A stretch of 64,000 bases of DNA from Teredinibacter haidensis. Its GTDB lineage: Bacteria; Pseudomonadota; Gammaproteobacteria; Pseudomonadales; Cellvibrionaceae. Position 1 is the first letter of the stretch, and each line of letters starts with the position of its first letter. Made by a program: the position numbers and the translations under genes. This document shows positions 54,379 through 63,016 of the stretch, piece by piece. The notes beneath the pieces are model-generated. The model saw nothing but the letters and a program-made list of their open reading frames with translations, did no database searches and was not told the DNA's origin. The DNA lies in NCBI RefSeq assembly GCF_014211975.1, contig NZ_CP060084.1, positions 62,001 through 126,000 of the forward strand, given 5' to 3'.

Positions 54379-54408
54379 CCGCACGCCGTGTGTGGTGCGG
54401 TCGTTTTG
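54379..54408 (+). terminator. Terminator-like hairpin after the CE12 gene
   Basis: CCGCAC-10 nt-GTGCGG followed by TCGTTTT, about 48 bp past the stop. Confidence 0.6.
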
Positions 54409-54794
54409 TGTTGGTATTGAATAGCAACTAAAAATAGTTGCTCGATGGTAACCTGATTATTCGAGCTTAATGATTATATTTATTTGTTGAAGACGTTTTC
54501 TGGACTAAGAGACCGGTCGATTAAGATAGTTTTCTTGAGAAAGTTTTTCGGAGTGTTTAAGTTTTTTTGCGAGGCATCCGATTATTAAGATATGTTTTAG
54601 TGTTCAATCCCAAACGCCTTTTTGTCATTTGGTTCGTTGGTAGATTAGGCGTTTGTTGTATTGCCATGCGAAAAAATTCCGCCAACGTTATTCGTGAGGC
54701 TGGAACGCTTAGCTGCAGGGCTTCAAATATAGCGGTATAGCGGTATAGCGGATTTTGGAATTTTAACTATTTGTCAATATTTCGAAAAAATAGT

Positions 54795-54808
54795 TGTAAC
54801 CGGTTACA
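54795..54808. promoter_or_regulatory. LacI/GalR-type operator TGTAACCGGTTACA
   Basis: A perfect 14-bp palindrome with the CCGG core known from LacI-family sites of plant-polysaccharide degraders. It lies 130 bp upstream of the mannanase start, near the expected promoter, so repression released by a sugar is plausible. Confidence 0.6.
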
Positions 54809-54937
54809 CCCGATGTGAATATGCAACCGCTTTACCGGTAGAGATAAAAATTAATTACCCGTACACATTTTTTCGGCCAACTTCTTGACTACACCTTGTC
54901 CGTAACGTGTACATCCGAAATTCACGGAGAAAATTTG

Positions 54938-55870
54938 ATGAAAATAATGAAATCCCTAATGACGGCTTGTGTCCTTTTCGTGGGCCTTGCTTCGTTCTCA
55001 TATCCCGTTTTCGCTCAAGATTATCCGACGTGTAGTAGTGCATCAGTCGATCCCGATGGCGATGGCTGGGGTTGGGAAAACAACCAAAGCTGTATTGTTT
55101 CTTCCAGTAGCAGTGGTAGTGGTGATTACCCAACGTGCAGTAGCTCCTCTTCCGATCCGGATGGCGATGGTTGGGGATGGGAGAACAACCAAAGCTGCGT
55201 AGTATCTACCAGTTCCAGTAGTGGTGGTTCGAGTGGCTATCCTACATGTAGTAGTTCTTCATCCGATCCCGACGGCGATGGCTGGGGTTGGGAAAATAAT
55301 CAAAGCTGCATTGTTTCCAGCAGTAGTGGAGGCTCCAGTAGCGGAAGTTGTGGTACCGGTAGTTGCCCCAGTTCGCTTTCTTGCCCCAACGGTATGAGCT
55401 GCGGTTGCTATACTATTTCTGGTTTAGGAAGCAACAAGCGCGGCTATCAAGATGCGGGTGCTGATCGTAGGTTCTTGGCGTCGGCAATGATGGAAACTGA
55501 AGTTATGGATACCAATTATGCTTATGGTGATAACAAAACAGGAGATTCATTTAACGCCGGTGCCACCAAGCAAAACTGGGGGATGATGCGGCAATGTCAC
55601 TCTGCATGGACCGGTTATGGTTCAGGTGATTATTCCGTCTCTGCCCAAATGAACAGCAGTCGCTCATTGGATGTTCAGGTCTACAATGAGTGTCGTAATT
55701 ATTTCGGCAGCAATTGGTTCGCTGGACATCGTAACGGTTCCTCAGGCTTGAGCAATCCAAATACAACAGACATTAATAATTTTAAAGCGGGCTACGATTG
55801 GACTTACAATCAGCTTTCTGGCCACGAGTGTGATGATGTTCGCTTTTGGGTAAGTATTCCTGCAATCTAA
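54938..55870 (+). CDS. GH134-like endo-beta-1,4-mannanase with three CBM10 modules
   Basis: ATG 54938 is preferred over the in-frame 54896 because of a GGAG site 9 bp upstream and a clean signal peptide (to about residue 27). Three CBM10 repeats (YPTCSS...DGDGWGWENNQSC) at about 29-52, 64-87 and 101-124 are separated by Ser/Gly linkers. The C-terminal domain (about 150-310) shows ASAMMETEVMDTNYAYGD and QNWGMMRQCH. The acidic pair Glu186 and Asp198 has the 12-residue spacing of the known GH134 catalytic pair (Glu45/Asp57). GH134 has a lysozyme-like fold and cuts mannan. Naming relies on recalled motifs. Confidence 0.75.
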   Translation: MKIMKSLMTACVLFVGLASFSYPVFAQDYPTCSSASVDPDGDGWGWENNQSCIVSSSSSGSGDYPTCSSSSSDPDGDGWGWENNQSCVVSTSSSSGGSSGYPTCSSSSSDPDGDGWGWENNQSCIVSSSSGGSSSGSCGTGSCPSSLSCPNGMSCGCYTISGLGSNKRGYQDAGADRRFLASAMMETEVMDTNYAYGDNKTGDSFNAGATKQNWGMMRQCHSAWTGYGSGDYSVSAQMNSSRSLDVQVYNECRNYFGSNWFAGHRNGSSGLSNPNTTDINNFKAGYDWTYNQLSGHECDDVRFWVSIPAI

Positions 55871-55883
55871 AATTTCGTCCTAA

Positions 55884-55915
55884 AGCGCCAGTAATTGTTT
55901 GCTGGCGCTGTCTTT
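55884..55915 (+). terminator. Terminator after the mannanase gene
   Basis: AGCGCCAG and CTGGCGCT form an 8-bp perfect stem with a 10-base loop followed by a short T-rich run. Confidence 0.75.
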
Positions 55916-56036
55916 ATTTGGTGCCAACGTTAGAGTTTAGCCGGCCCATACATTTTTTTAGTAATCTCAATCTGTTTCTACCAACTGACCTCCTTATACT
56001 GAAGTGTGGTATAACGTTAATGCAAGGAAAAATATT

Positions 56037-57080
56037 ATGAAATATTTAACGCAGATTTTTTTAACCATAGTCGTTAGTTCATTTGGGAATATTGCCATTG
56101 CGCAAGATTGTGGTACGTGTAATTGGTACGGTACGGATTTTCCCGCTTGTTGTGGTCAGAGTACAGGCTGGGGTTGGGAGAATAGTCAGAGTTGCATTGG
56201 CCCAGTAGAATGCACAAACAGCGGTCAAGTATTGTCGGGCGCCTCTTCGTCTAGCAGTAGTTCCAGTGGTGGAGGTACTTCTGAAGATTTTGTATGTGAT
56301 TGGTATGGTTCAATTTATCCTCTATGCCAAGACGAAACCAGTGGTTGGGGTTGGGAAAACAATCAAAGTTGCATTGCGTTAAGTACGTGTAATTCCCAAG
56401 GGGGAGGTAGTTCTTCTTCTAGTAGTTCTTCGAGTAGCTCTAGCACTGGAGGTGGCTCGGGTATTTCAGGTGCTTCATGTTCGCCGGGCGGAAATGTAAT
56501 CGTTGTAACGTCTACTATACGCGTTGACGATGGCAGTACTTTTGATGGCTATTGTCAGACGTACACTGCTGGATCAGAGCTCGGTGATGGTAGCCAAGAC
56601 GAGGGACAAGATCCAGTATTTCGAGTTGAAAATGGTTCGACTCTAAAGAATGTCGTTATCGGAGATAATGGTGCGGACGGTATTCATCTGCGTAACAACG
56701 CGAGTTTGGATAATATCTATTTTCAAGATGTTGGTGAGGACGCGATTACCGTTAAAGCTTCAGGCACGTACAATATAGCCAATATCGAAGGCTATAATGC
56801 CGATGACAAATTTTTTCAGATAAATGCTGAAAGCACACTAAATGTTGAAAACTGTATTATTCATGATGCTGGTAAAGCGTTGCGCCAGAATGGTGGAACT
56901 GTTTTTCGTATAGATGTGTCGTTTAATAATTGTGATATCGCGGATATGGACGAGGGTATATTTAGGTCAGACAGCCCTAGCAGTCGAGCGATTATTTCCA
57001 ATAGTCGCCTGCATAACGCGGGAAGTGTTTGCGTTGGTAGCTGGGCCTCCTGCGGCTCCTCTGGCATTACACAATACTAG
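56037..57080 (+). CDS. PL3 pectate lyase with two CBM10 modules
   Basis: ATG 56037 follows an AAGGAAAA site and begins the signal peptide (cleaved near AIAQ). Two CBM10 modules (about 24-60 and 89-126) have the CNWYGTDFPAC and GWGWENSQSC pattern with Ser/Gly linkers. The C-terminal domain (about 155-347) is a short beta-helix of the PL3 type, with VTSTIRVDDGSTFDG, FRVENGSTLKNVVIGDNGADGIHL and VGEDAITVK. PL3 enzymes cleave polygalacturonate by calcium-dependent elimination. It completes the pectin cluster with the esterase and the arabinanase. Confidence 0.9.
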   Translation: MKYLTQIFLTIVVSSFGNIAIAQDCGTCNWYGTDFPACCGQSTGWGWENSQSCIGPVECTNSGQVLSGASSSSSSSSGGGTSEDFVCDWYGSIYPLCQDETSGWGWENNQSCIALSTCNSQGGGSSSSSSSSSSSSTGGGSGISGASCSPGGNVIVVTSTIRVDDGSTFDGYCQTYTAGSELGDGSQDEGQDPVFRVENGSTLKNVVIGDNGADGIHLRNNASLDNIYFQDVGEDAITVKASGTYNIANIEGYNADDKFFQINAESTLNVENCIIHDAGKALRQNGGTVFRIDVSFNNCDIADMDEGIFRSDSPSSRAIISNSRLHNAGSVCVGSWASCGSSGITQY

Positions 57081-57614
57081 CCTTTAAGTAAACCCAACTA
57101 AAAGAGGGGAGGGGTTTAGTAACGCATATTTTGTATAAGTGGCCTTCATAAATCGTCTGTATTGTAACCTTGATTTGTAGTGTTTCGGCTTTTGGAAATG
57201 ATTTTAGTTATAGGCAATGATTTATGCAGGCCCGCGAAATCGTTAGAGGGTTTTTTTTAAACCCTAGACGAAATAAAAATAGCCCAAGACAGAATTCTCT
57301 TATTATCTATTTGCTATTAATTTAGGGTGGCCAGTTGTTGGGGTTTACGGAGGAAGCGCTTCGAGTTTTCCTCATTGCTGAAACCCGTGTGGCTTTTAGA
57401 AAAATATTTTCCGATAGGGTGGCTCTCAGGACTGTCATGATAGTGCATTTATTTAATTTGACAGAAAGGTTGGTGGAGAAAGCTGTAAACTTCATTGTTG
57501 CTGGCGCGCACTATCAACGAATCCTCGCCATCAACCGGTGATCAAACGATTCTAGTCGTTCAAATAATTAAAAGACCATTTTTCCAAATACTCGTGAAAA
57601 ATCAGTGCAAGTGG
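57081..57614. other. Non-coding region after the pectate lyase gene
   Basis: About 530 bp with an AGGGTTT/AAACCCT hairpin at 57247-57265 that may end the lyase transcript. AGGACTGTCATGAT at 57428 is repeated at 59879. Open frames here are not supported. Confidence 0.5.
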
Positions 57615-58405
57615 CTACCCAAACGTTTTTGGCGGAAGATATGGTTCATAGTTAACAATTGGATATTCATCTCCGTCAGTTTTTGAATTGAAATTGAAAC
57701 AGTGAGCGCCATCTTCATGTTTAACAAGTACCCACAAATTTTCAGGAACTTCGTACTTAAAGGCCGGTTTTTGTAATCGAACAGGGATTTGGGTAGCTCT
57801 TCGAATTTTACCGCCGGATGATCCCGACAGGCACGGGAGCGGGTTTGTTGCAGTTGAAAACCGGCCTGGGTCAATTCCGTGGCAGGGTTAAAATGGAAAA
57901 CCCGATAGGTACCGCAGTCACCCATTCCGCGGGACCGGGTAAGTATTTCCAGTGTTTTTTCGGCGCTGTCCACCTGGAGGGTGCCGATGACTTCTTTGGG
58001 GTTATCGGTGCTTGCGGGAAAGCCGAGTTCGAGCTGCCGGCCCTGCTGGCTGTCACCGTCGAACAGGTAGAGATAATAGGTGGGCTGGTAGGCACCCGGC
58101 ACACATAGCACGGTTACCAGCTGGAAGGGCGCAACAAGGGAGTAGGTTTCCACATCGGCCACATAGTCGCAATCGCGGTCCCATTTGAGTCGCTGCTTCC
58201 AGCGCCACTGTGCTTCGCTCCAACCTTCCGGGCCACTCCATAGATCCCTGTCGTAGCTCTGCAGGATATCCAGCCCGGTTTTGTCTATGGGCAGTGTGGC
58301 CGCTGGGGTATTGTCTGGTGCCGCACCAATGCTGCTCTGGCAGGCCGCAAGAATGGATACGCAACCCAGTAAACAGAGCGTTGACAGGGATCGGTTGATT
58401 TTCAT
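57602..58405 (-). CDS. DUF1176-like lipoprotein with an aberrant C-terminus
   Basis: Signal peptide with lipobox LAAC (about residue 22) and a DUF1176-like domain (about 50-205) with GDCGTYRVFHF and a cysteine pair CRDHP. After about residue 215 the sequence changes to an unlikely tail (LLNMKMALTVSISIQ) because the frame runs through the remnant of another gene read one frame away. The normal end was therefore lost by a fusion or deletion. DUF1176-like lipoproteins can act as periplasmic inhibitors of cell-wall hydrolases; here that is inference from neighbours. Confidence 0.75.
   Translation of the reverse strand: MKINRSLSTLCLLGCVSILAACQSSIGAAPDNTPAATLPIDKTGLDILQSYDRDLWSGPEGWSEAQWRWKQRLKWDRDCDYVADVETYSLVAPFQLVTVLCVPGAYQPTYYLYLFDGDSQQGRQLELGFPASTDNPKEVIGTLQVDSAEKTLEILTRSRGMGDCGTYRVFHFNPATELTQAGFQLQQTRSRACRDHPAVKFEELPKSLFDYKNRPLSTKFLKICGYLLNMKMALTVSISIQKLTEMNIQLLTMNHIFRQKRLGSHLH
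57615..57770 (-). pseudogene. C-terminal remnant of an SMI1/KNR4-like immunity protein
   Basis: In the frame not used by the lipoprotein, the minus strand reads KPAFKYEVPENLWVLVKHED, then GAHCFNFNSKTDGDEYPIVNYEPYLPP to TAG at 57615. The aromatic-rich end with DGDEYPIV resembles the C-terminus of SMI1-type immunity proteins. It is embedded in the tail of the lipoprotein gene, marking an old junction. Confidence 0.5.
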
Positions 58406-58434
58406 AAATAGTTACTGAGTTGAGAGTAAAAGAA
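58321..58434. repeat. 114-bp direct repeat, right copy
   Basis: Matches 39414-39527 with two visible mismatches. Here it is the true 5' end and upstream region of the DUF1176-like lipoprotein gene. Confidence 0.92.
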
Positions 58435-58576
58435 AGTGCTTATGATGCCTGTACTGATGGGCGCGGCCAATACCAAGGTACTTGCTAATGGTGAAGGCTT
58501 CCCCGATATTTACCGTTTGACAATCCAGCGATCTCCCTGTCAAGATGTTTCCTATTCCGAAACAGGAAACGCCTCA

Positions 58577-59128
58577 ATGATCATAAAACCCCAAGATACT
58601 TTAATTGCTCTCAAATATTGCTCTATTGAGCGTCAGGCTGGTATTGGTCTCGCCGATACGGGGCTATCTTCTGTGTTTAGCATCCGTGATCTAGCGGAGG
58701 TTATTGGAATCAGTCATGGTGAAATTAGTCGTTCTACTCAACGTCTCGAAAAAGCTCAGTTGGTCAGTATCAGGGGGGGCATCTTCGCTGTGGCACGCAA
58801 TCTTAACGAATGGCTTTGTTACGGTATCCGTTACTACTGCCCATTAGAGCGTAGCGGTTATGGCCGAGGTATTGGAACCGGTTGGAATTGCCAATTAATC
58901 AAAAGCGAAATGCTGCCGCCGCAACCAGGTTGGGTGTGGGCAAGCTCTCAAGGGGATAAAGAGGCGGAGTTAATTGTACCCTTTCACAATAGTGTTCCAT
59001 TAGCTGCGTCATATGATCCATGGCTCTACCAGGCATTGTCTTTGGTTGAGGTGATTAGAGGCGGTAAGCCGCGAGAGCTTGCCATTGCGCGCGAACTATT
59101 GGCTGCTCACCTGGGAGTTTCGCAATGA
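58577..59128 (+). CDS. Winged-helix regulator/antitoxin of an AbiE-like pair
   Basis: ATG 58577 is supported by an AGGAAA site and by the Ile-Ile-Lys-Pro start typical of short wHTH proteins; a longer frame from 58436 has an implausible N-terminus. The 183-residue protein has a winged HTH (about 30-85: SIRDLAEVIGISHGEISRSTQRLEKAQLV), followed by an effector part with no known motif. It overlaps the nucleotidyltransferase gene by 4 bp (ATGA). An HTH antitoxin in front of an AbiEii-type enzyme is the order of type IV toxin-antitoxin systems. Confidence 0.78.
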   Translation: MIIKPQDTLIALKYCSIERQAGIGLADTGLSSVFSIRDLAEVIGISHGEISRSTQRLEKAQLVSIRGGIFAVARNLNEWLCYGIRYYCPLERSGYGRGIGTGWNCQLIKSEMLPPQPGWVWASSQGDKEAELIVPFHNSVPLAASYDPWLYQALSLVEVIRGGKPRELAIARELLAAHLGVSQ

Positions 59129-59823
59129 GCGTGAAGGGCTATGAATTTAACATTCAGCAACTTCATGCCGTTGCTACAGCGCTTGGCGAGCTAAATAAAG
59201 AGATTACCTACGTGGGTGGCGCTACAACAGCCTTGCTTGTGCCGGAGGTTGCAAGAGCTGGCACTCGCCGTACAGAAGATGTCGATGTGCTGATTGATGT
59301 TTTGTCGCGGGCCGAATATTACCGATTTTGTGATGATTTAAGAGCAAAAGGTTTTATTGAGGACACGAGTGATACTGCGGTGATTTGTCGTTGGCTGGCA
59401 CCGACAAAATTGGGCCGGGTGCAAGTAGATGTGATGCCGACTGACTCTGAGATTCTTGGATTTTCAAATCGCTGGTACAAGCAGGCTATTGAACTGGCCG
59501 ATGAGGTTACGTTAGCCAGTGGGATAATAATCCGAGTGGCCTCAGCGCCCTATTTTTTAGCGACTAAGCTGGAGGCTTTTAAGGGGAGAGGGGCTGGCGA
59601 CTATTTTAGCCATGACCTAGAGGATTTGATGTTTGTTTTGGAAAATCGTGACCGTTTGGTGATTGAGCTGATGGATTGTGATCAGGAGCTAAAGAGCTAT
59701 TTGGCTGACGAAATGAAGGTCTTGCTAAACGATGAATTTTTGAATGTGTTACCAGGTTTGTTAAATAATCCGAATGCCGCCAAAGGAGTCGAACAAACTT
59801 TGCGGCTGATAAGTCGGTGGTAA
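59125..59823 (+). CDS. AbiEii-like nucleotidyltransferase (toxin candidate)
   Basis: The 232-residue protein has the minimal polymerase-beta-type nucleotidyltransferase core: YVGGATTALLVPE, then RRTEDVDVLIDV with the acidic pair, and VQVDVMP as the third strand carboxylate. The later KLEAFKGRGAGDYFSHDLEDLMFVL matches the C-terminal part of AbiEii-related enzymes, which transfer nucleotides onto tRNA in some relatives. All expected catalytic residues are present, unlike in the left locus. It is translationally coupled to the HTH gene. Confidence 0.85.
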   Translation: MSVKGYEFNIQQLHAVATALGELNKEITYVGGATTALLVPEVARAGTRRTEDVDVLIDVLSRAEYYRFCDDLRAKGFIEDTSDTAVICRWLAPTKLGRVQVDVMPTDSEILGFSNRWYKQAIELADEVTLASGIIIRVASAPYFLATKLEAFKGRGAGDYFSHDLEDLMFVLENRDRLVIELMDCDQELKSYLADEMKVLLNDEFLNVLPGLLNNPNAAKGVEQTLRLISRW

Positions 59824-59894
59824 ATTGTTGAGCCTGACATTAAACAATGCGCAGGACAATTGATGGAGAGGTGTTTGTAGGACTGTCATGATTG

Positions 59895-59993
59895 TACGAT
59901 GTGAACAAAGATGGAAAAATTACGTTGAGTGAAATTTCCATCAAAGTGAGGGCGAAATATGAAAAAGGTCTTGGCGCGGGGTATATTGGGTGA
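59895..59993 (+). pseudogene. EF-hand gene remnant
   Basis: A 32-codon frame without start reads YDVNKDGKITLSEISIKVR, a full EF-hand calcium loop, and ends with a TGA overlapping the ATG of the DUF5991-like pseudogene. It is the tail of a lost gene formerly upstream of it. Confidence 0.55.
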
Positions 59994-60419
59994 TGGTAAT
60001 TAGAAATAGAAAAACTATATTTGCTGCGTTTTGCTTGTTGCTTTTTTCTTGTGCGAAGGCCGAGTGGCGGGGGAACTATTTTTGCGAGTTCGATCTAGGG
60101 GAGGCGGCTCCTGGCTAGGCGGTAATAATCGAACATACGTTGGCACTCTCTGAAAGTCGTTGCCGTTTAGCCGTTAGTGGCTTCAATGTTGCCGAAGGGC
60201 TATGTGTGTGAAGCTAAGCCTAAGGTAGAGAGCGTTGTAATCAATTTTTTTTCCTATTCTGATGAATCAGTGAAAAACAAGTACGGCGTTCAGGTGTATA
60301 AATCTGGCGAGGCGTTGCTTGAGTTCACCGGTGATACTAAACAGCCGCACACGGTTTGGCGGAGTTTATACTCGGGTGAAGTAAATGGCAGTGATGCCAA
60401 TTGCTTTGTGTTGGCATAA
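59993..60419 (+). pseudogene. Decayed DUF5991-like gene, right copy
   Basis: ATG 59993 starts a signal peptide (FAAFCLLLFSCAKA) and EWRGNYFCEFDLGEAAPG. TAG at 60116 interrupts the frame, which continues in frame as AVIIEHTLALSESRCRLAV, then shifts to KPKVESVVINFFSYSDESVK and ends SDANCFVLA. Removing one nonsense codon and one frameshift restores a DUF5991-like secreted protein. The same TAG occurs in the left copy, so the damage is older than the duplication. Confidence 0.72.
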
Positions 60420-60560
60420 ATGTAGTTCGCTTATTATTCCTTGAGCGCTTTCTAGAGGCTATCTGCTGTATTGAATTCCGGTATTTTCAGAAGTGGAGTT
60501 ACTGAACGGGGGGGGGGCTTATCGTTCGCAGGATAGCCATGATAGTGGTGTGGAAGAGCC

Positions 60561-60607
60561 TAACGGTGTTAAGCCTTTAAAGGTTGCTTATCGTGCCTGT
60601 CCTAATA
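60561..60607. repeat. Dispersed short element, copy 3
   Basis: Identical to copy 1 within the large repeat. Confidence 0.7.
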
Positions 60608-61033
60608 GCGTTCCAACTAGCAAGCGATCGCCCAACTATTGTTTCTCGTCAATTAAATGCACCTACCAATATTTCTTTCTAGTGTCACTGCTTAGACAGG
60701 CATAACAAGTAATCCGATATTTGCCTACAAACCTCGGTCAGCTATCGGTCAAAAGCGAACATTCAAGTGAAAGGCAAGTATCAAGATCTAACCCCATCTA
60801 CCTCTGGTAATAACGCCTCAAGCGTATCGAATAATTCCGGTGCAGTTAATACGTTAAAAAACTAATAGCATCTCGATGAAACGCTTCTTTCTGAATAATT
60901 TTTTGTTGATGCTGCCGACGGTTATGTTTAGCATTCATTGGAGCTGGCCCTTTGGTGGCAGTGGCATCTTTGGCGAGGTAAAGCTCCACCATTGGACCAG
61001 CTTTTCTGCTTTTAAATCAATTAGTTGTATCTA

Positions 61034-61068
61034 AGTAAGTGCCATTCAGGTCTGACCCCATTTATTTC
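61034..61068. repeat. REP-like motif, right copy
   Basis: AAGTGCCATTCAGGTCTGACCCC, as at 43545 with two changes. It marks the end of the right 1-kb repeat and lies 86 bp from the helicase gene. Confidence 0.6.
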
Positions 61069-61153
61069 CTTTTTCTCAACCAGTGTAGAATTTATACAAC
61101 CTAGTATTGCATCAGGACAAGAGCGGACATTTACGCAATAATCCTGACGTTAT

Positions 61154-63013
61154 CTAGTCAAAAAAGGATATTTGGTCATCTGAGAAAAGGCCAGCACCAA
61201 CAAGCTCCTTTTTTGCCGCGTTGGGATCTGGTGTATAAAATACGATTTTCAAATTTACTTCTGCTCTGGAAAAGCATACATAAGCTAGCCTTCTGGTTCT
61301 TTCGACTTGCTCCTCTTTTCCCTCACCTGAAGTTGCGGGCGTTAGAGACTTGGTAAAACTATAGTTATGCCAAGACGCCTCAATGTCATCGAAGAGAACA
61401 ACGACGTTGGAGTATTCTTCTCCTTTGACTCCATGCTGAGTACTAAAAGGAGTATTGTCAGATATAAAATCAATGTAACTGGAAATCTCTGAAGTATCCA
61501 TATCAAAAAAGCTATCGGCCAACCAACGCCCTTTTTCAATTGAATGAAGCTTCTTATCGTAATCTTCAGTCATGGGTGCGCGCGAAACTTCCTCAATTAA
61601 ACGTTCAGAAAACTCACATAACTCTTCGTCACGGGCAAACCTCAATATATTCCCTAAATTTTCGTTCAGCCATAAATTCGCCAATTTACTCAATTGGGTT
61701 TCAGCCAAAGCAAGCATTTCTTTCAAAGTCTTGGTCGAATTTTCACCCTCTGGATCGAAGGTTGGACTATGATTTCTAAGTATATCCATAACAGAGCGGA
61801 TATCACCTTCGTTATAGCTCTTAACAAGTGGGCAAAGAACTCGAATAAATGGCTTAAGCAATGCGTGAGAGCCAGATTCATAATCCTCTTTAGCGCGTGA
61901 AGAAGCATATTCACCTGTAAAAAGTTTGTGGATTTCAACGAACCCTAATCTCCGGGCGATCATCTGACGAACGAGGAAAAGCAACTTCACATTTTCTTGG
62001 TCTTTCCAGCCCCAATTATCGAGTAGCTCGTCAAACTTGTATGCCACTCGGTCAAGCTGGTCATTAGTATACCTGTTACGTGGTGCGCCTGGTGCTTCTG
62101 CTTGCACTAGAATTAGTTCGACGCTCCCTTTTACATTGGTATTTTCGCCTGCAGGGTATTGCTCAACATCACTTCTAAATTCATTAAGCAATGTAATTAC
62201 TTCAGGTGAACATCTAAAATTTTCTTCTTTTGTAATGAGGGAAGAGCCAACCGGAGCATGGAAGTCGCCCGCACGCTTGTCGTAAATTTGCTGCATCGGA
62301 TCACCAAAATATCCGACCACAGGAAAGCCGTCTTCCCCGCAAAGAATATTTAAAGCCTTTACAATTTCATTGAACGTATCCTGAGCTTCATCGACGAAAA
62401 TAAAAGGATATTTTTGTCCAATTATCTTTCTCAGGATTTCATTTTCGGAAATCATCACTCCAGAAATAGCGATAACATCATCATGGCTCAGCTTGCCTTC
62501 TGCGTAGTTGCTGAATTGCGATGTATCGTCATAATGAAACCGATCAATAGCTTCCAACACCTCAATATTTTGAGCTAAAGAATGAACCTTTTCTCTTGCA
62601 GCTAGCGCTTTCTGACTATTCCCACCATTGTCCTTTTCTCTCTGTTTTTCGATTAACGATGGAATGACAATTTCTTGCAAAGATATCCTTATTTCTTTCG
62701 AGAATCGTTTGATCGCCGACCACAAAAAGCTATGTAGTGTAGAGACAAGATAAAGATCGTCCCAACCAAGACGTCCTGAAATAACATCTACTGCTCTATT
62801 GGTAAACGTAATGCAGGCTATTTGTTTTCCATCACGCCTGAATTCTTTTCCATAGGTTTCTCTTAAGTAATCAAGAGAAGAAACAAGTGAGGTCGTTTTA
62901 CCTGACCCTGCACCAGCGATTACTGAAAATGAAAGCTTTTGATCGAGACATTCCCGTATTCTATTATCAGCTTCGGTCAACATTAATTCTTTTTTAGAAA
63001 TAGTATTAGGCAT
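61154..63013 (-). CDS. UvrD/Rep-type helicase, GajB-like (Gabija-like locus 2)
   Basis: A superfamily-1 helicase of 619 residues with Walker A AGAGSGKTTS (about 33-42), IACITFTNRAVDVI (motif Ia), FVDEAQDTFNEI (motif II), YFGDPMQQIYD (motif III) and STQHGVKGEEYSNVVVLF and VCFSRAEVNL (V, VI). It differs strongly from the helicase at 44197, so the two loci are not a simple duplication. The ATG lies 3 bp after the stop of the ATPase/TOPRIM gene, with a GGAG inside that gene's end. Confidence 0.88.
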   Translation of the reverse strand: MPNTISKKELMLTEADNRIRECLDQKLSFSVIAGAGSGKTTSLVSSLDYLRETYGKEFRRDGKQIACITFTNRAVDVISGRLGWDDLYLVSTLHSFLWSAIKRFSKEIRISLQEIVIPSLIEKQREKDNGGNSQKALAAREKVHSLAQNIEVLEAIDRFHYDDTSQFSNYAEGKLSHDDVIAISGVMISENEILRKIIGQKYPFIFVDEAQDTFNEIVKALNILCGEDGFPVVGYFGDPMQQIYDKRAGDFHAPVGSSLITKEENFRCSPEVITLLNEFRSDVEQYPAGENTNVKGSVELILVQAEAPGAPRNRYTNDQLDRVAYKFDELLDNWGWKDQENVKLLFLVRQMIARRLGFVEIHKLFTGEYASSRAKEDYESGSHALLKPFIRVLCPLVKSYNEGDIRSVMDILRNHSPTFDPEGENSTKTLKEMLALAETQLSKLANLWLNENLGNILRFARDEELCEFSERLIEEVSRAPMTEDYDKKLHSIEKGRWLADSFFDMDTSEISSYIDFISDNTPFSTQHGVKGEEYSNVVVLFDDIEASWHNYSFTKSLTPATSGEGKEEQVERTRRLAYVCFSRAEVNLKIVFYTPDPNAAKKELVGAGLFSDDQISFFD

Positions 63014-63016
63014 TGG

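Larger units (their letters stand above)
54331..54937. other. Intergenic region with terminator and LacI-type operator
   Basis: About 600 bp. It holds a terminator-like hairpin at 54379 and a LacI-type palindrome at 54795; GGTATAGC is repeated three times at 54731-54753. No gene is supported. Confidence 0.6.
60064..61068. repeat. 1-kb direct repeat, right copy
   Basis: Matches 42579-43579 over the full length. It ends in the motif CAGGTCTGACCCCATTTATTTC, then unrelated sequence begins. Confidence 0.95.

Noticed and set aside
57335..57541. Open frames after the pectate lyase gene
   Set aside because: No ribosome site, no recognisable domain, and the region looks like decayed DNA.
58436..58576. 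N-terminal extension of the HTH gene, perhaps a PAAR-like fragment (MGAANTKVLANGE)
   Set aside because: Too short for a domain, lacks the typical PAAR Asp pattern, and the internal ATG has a better ribosome site.
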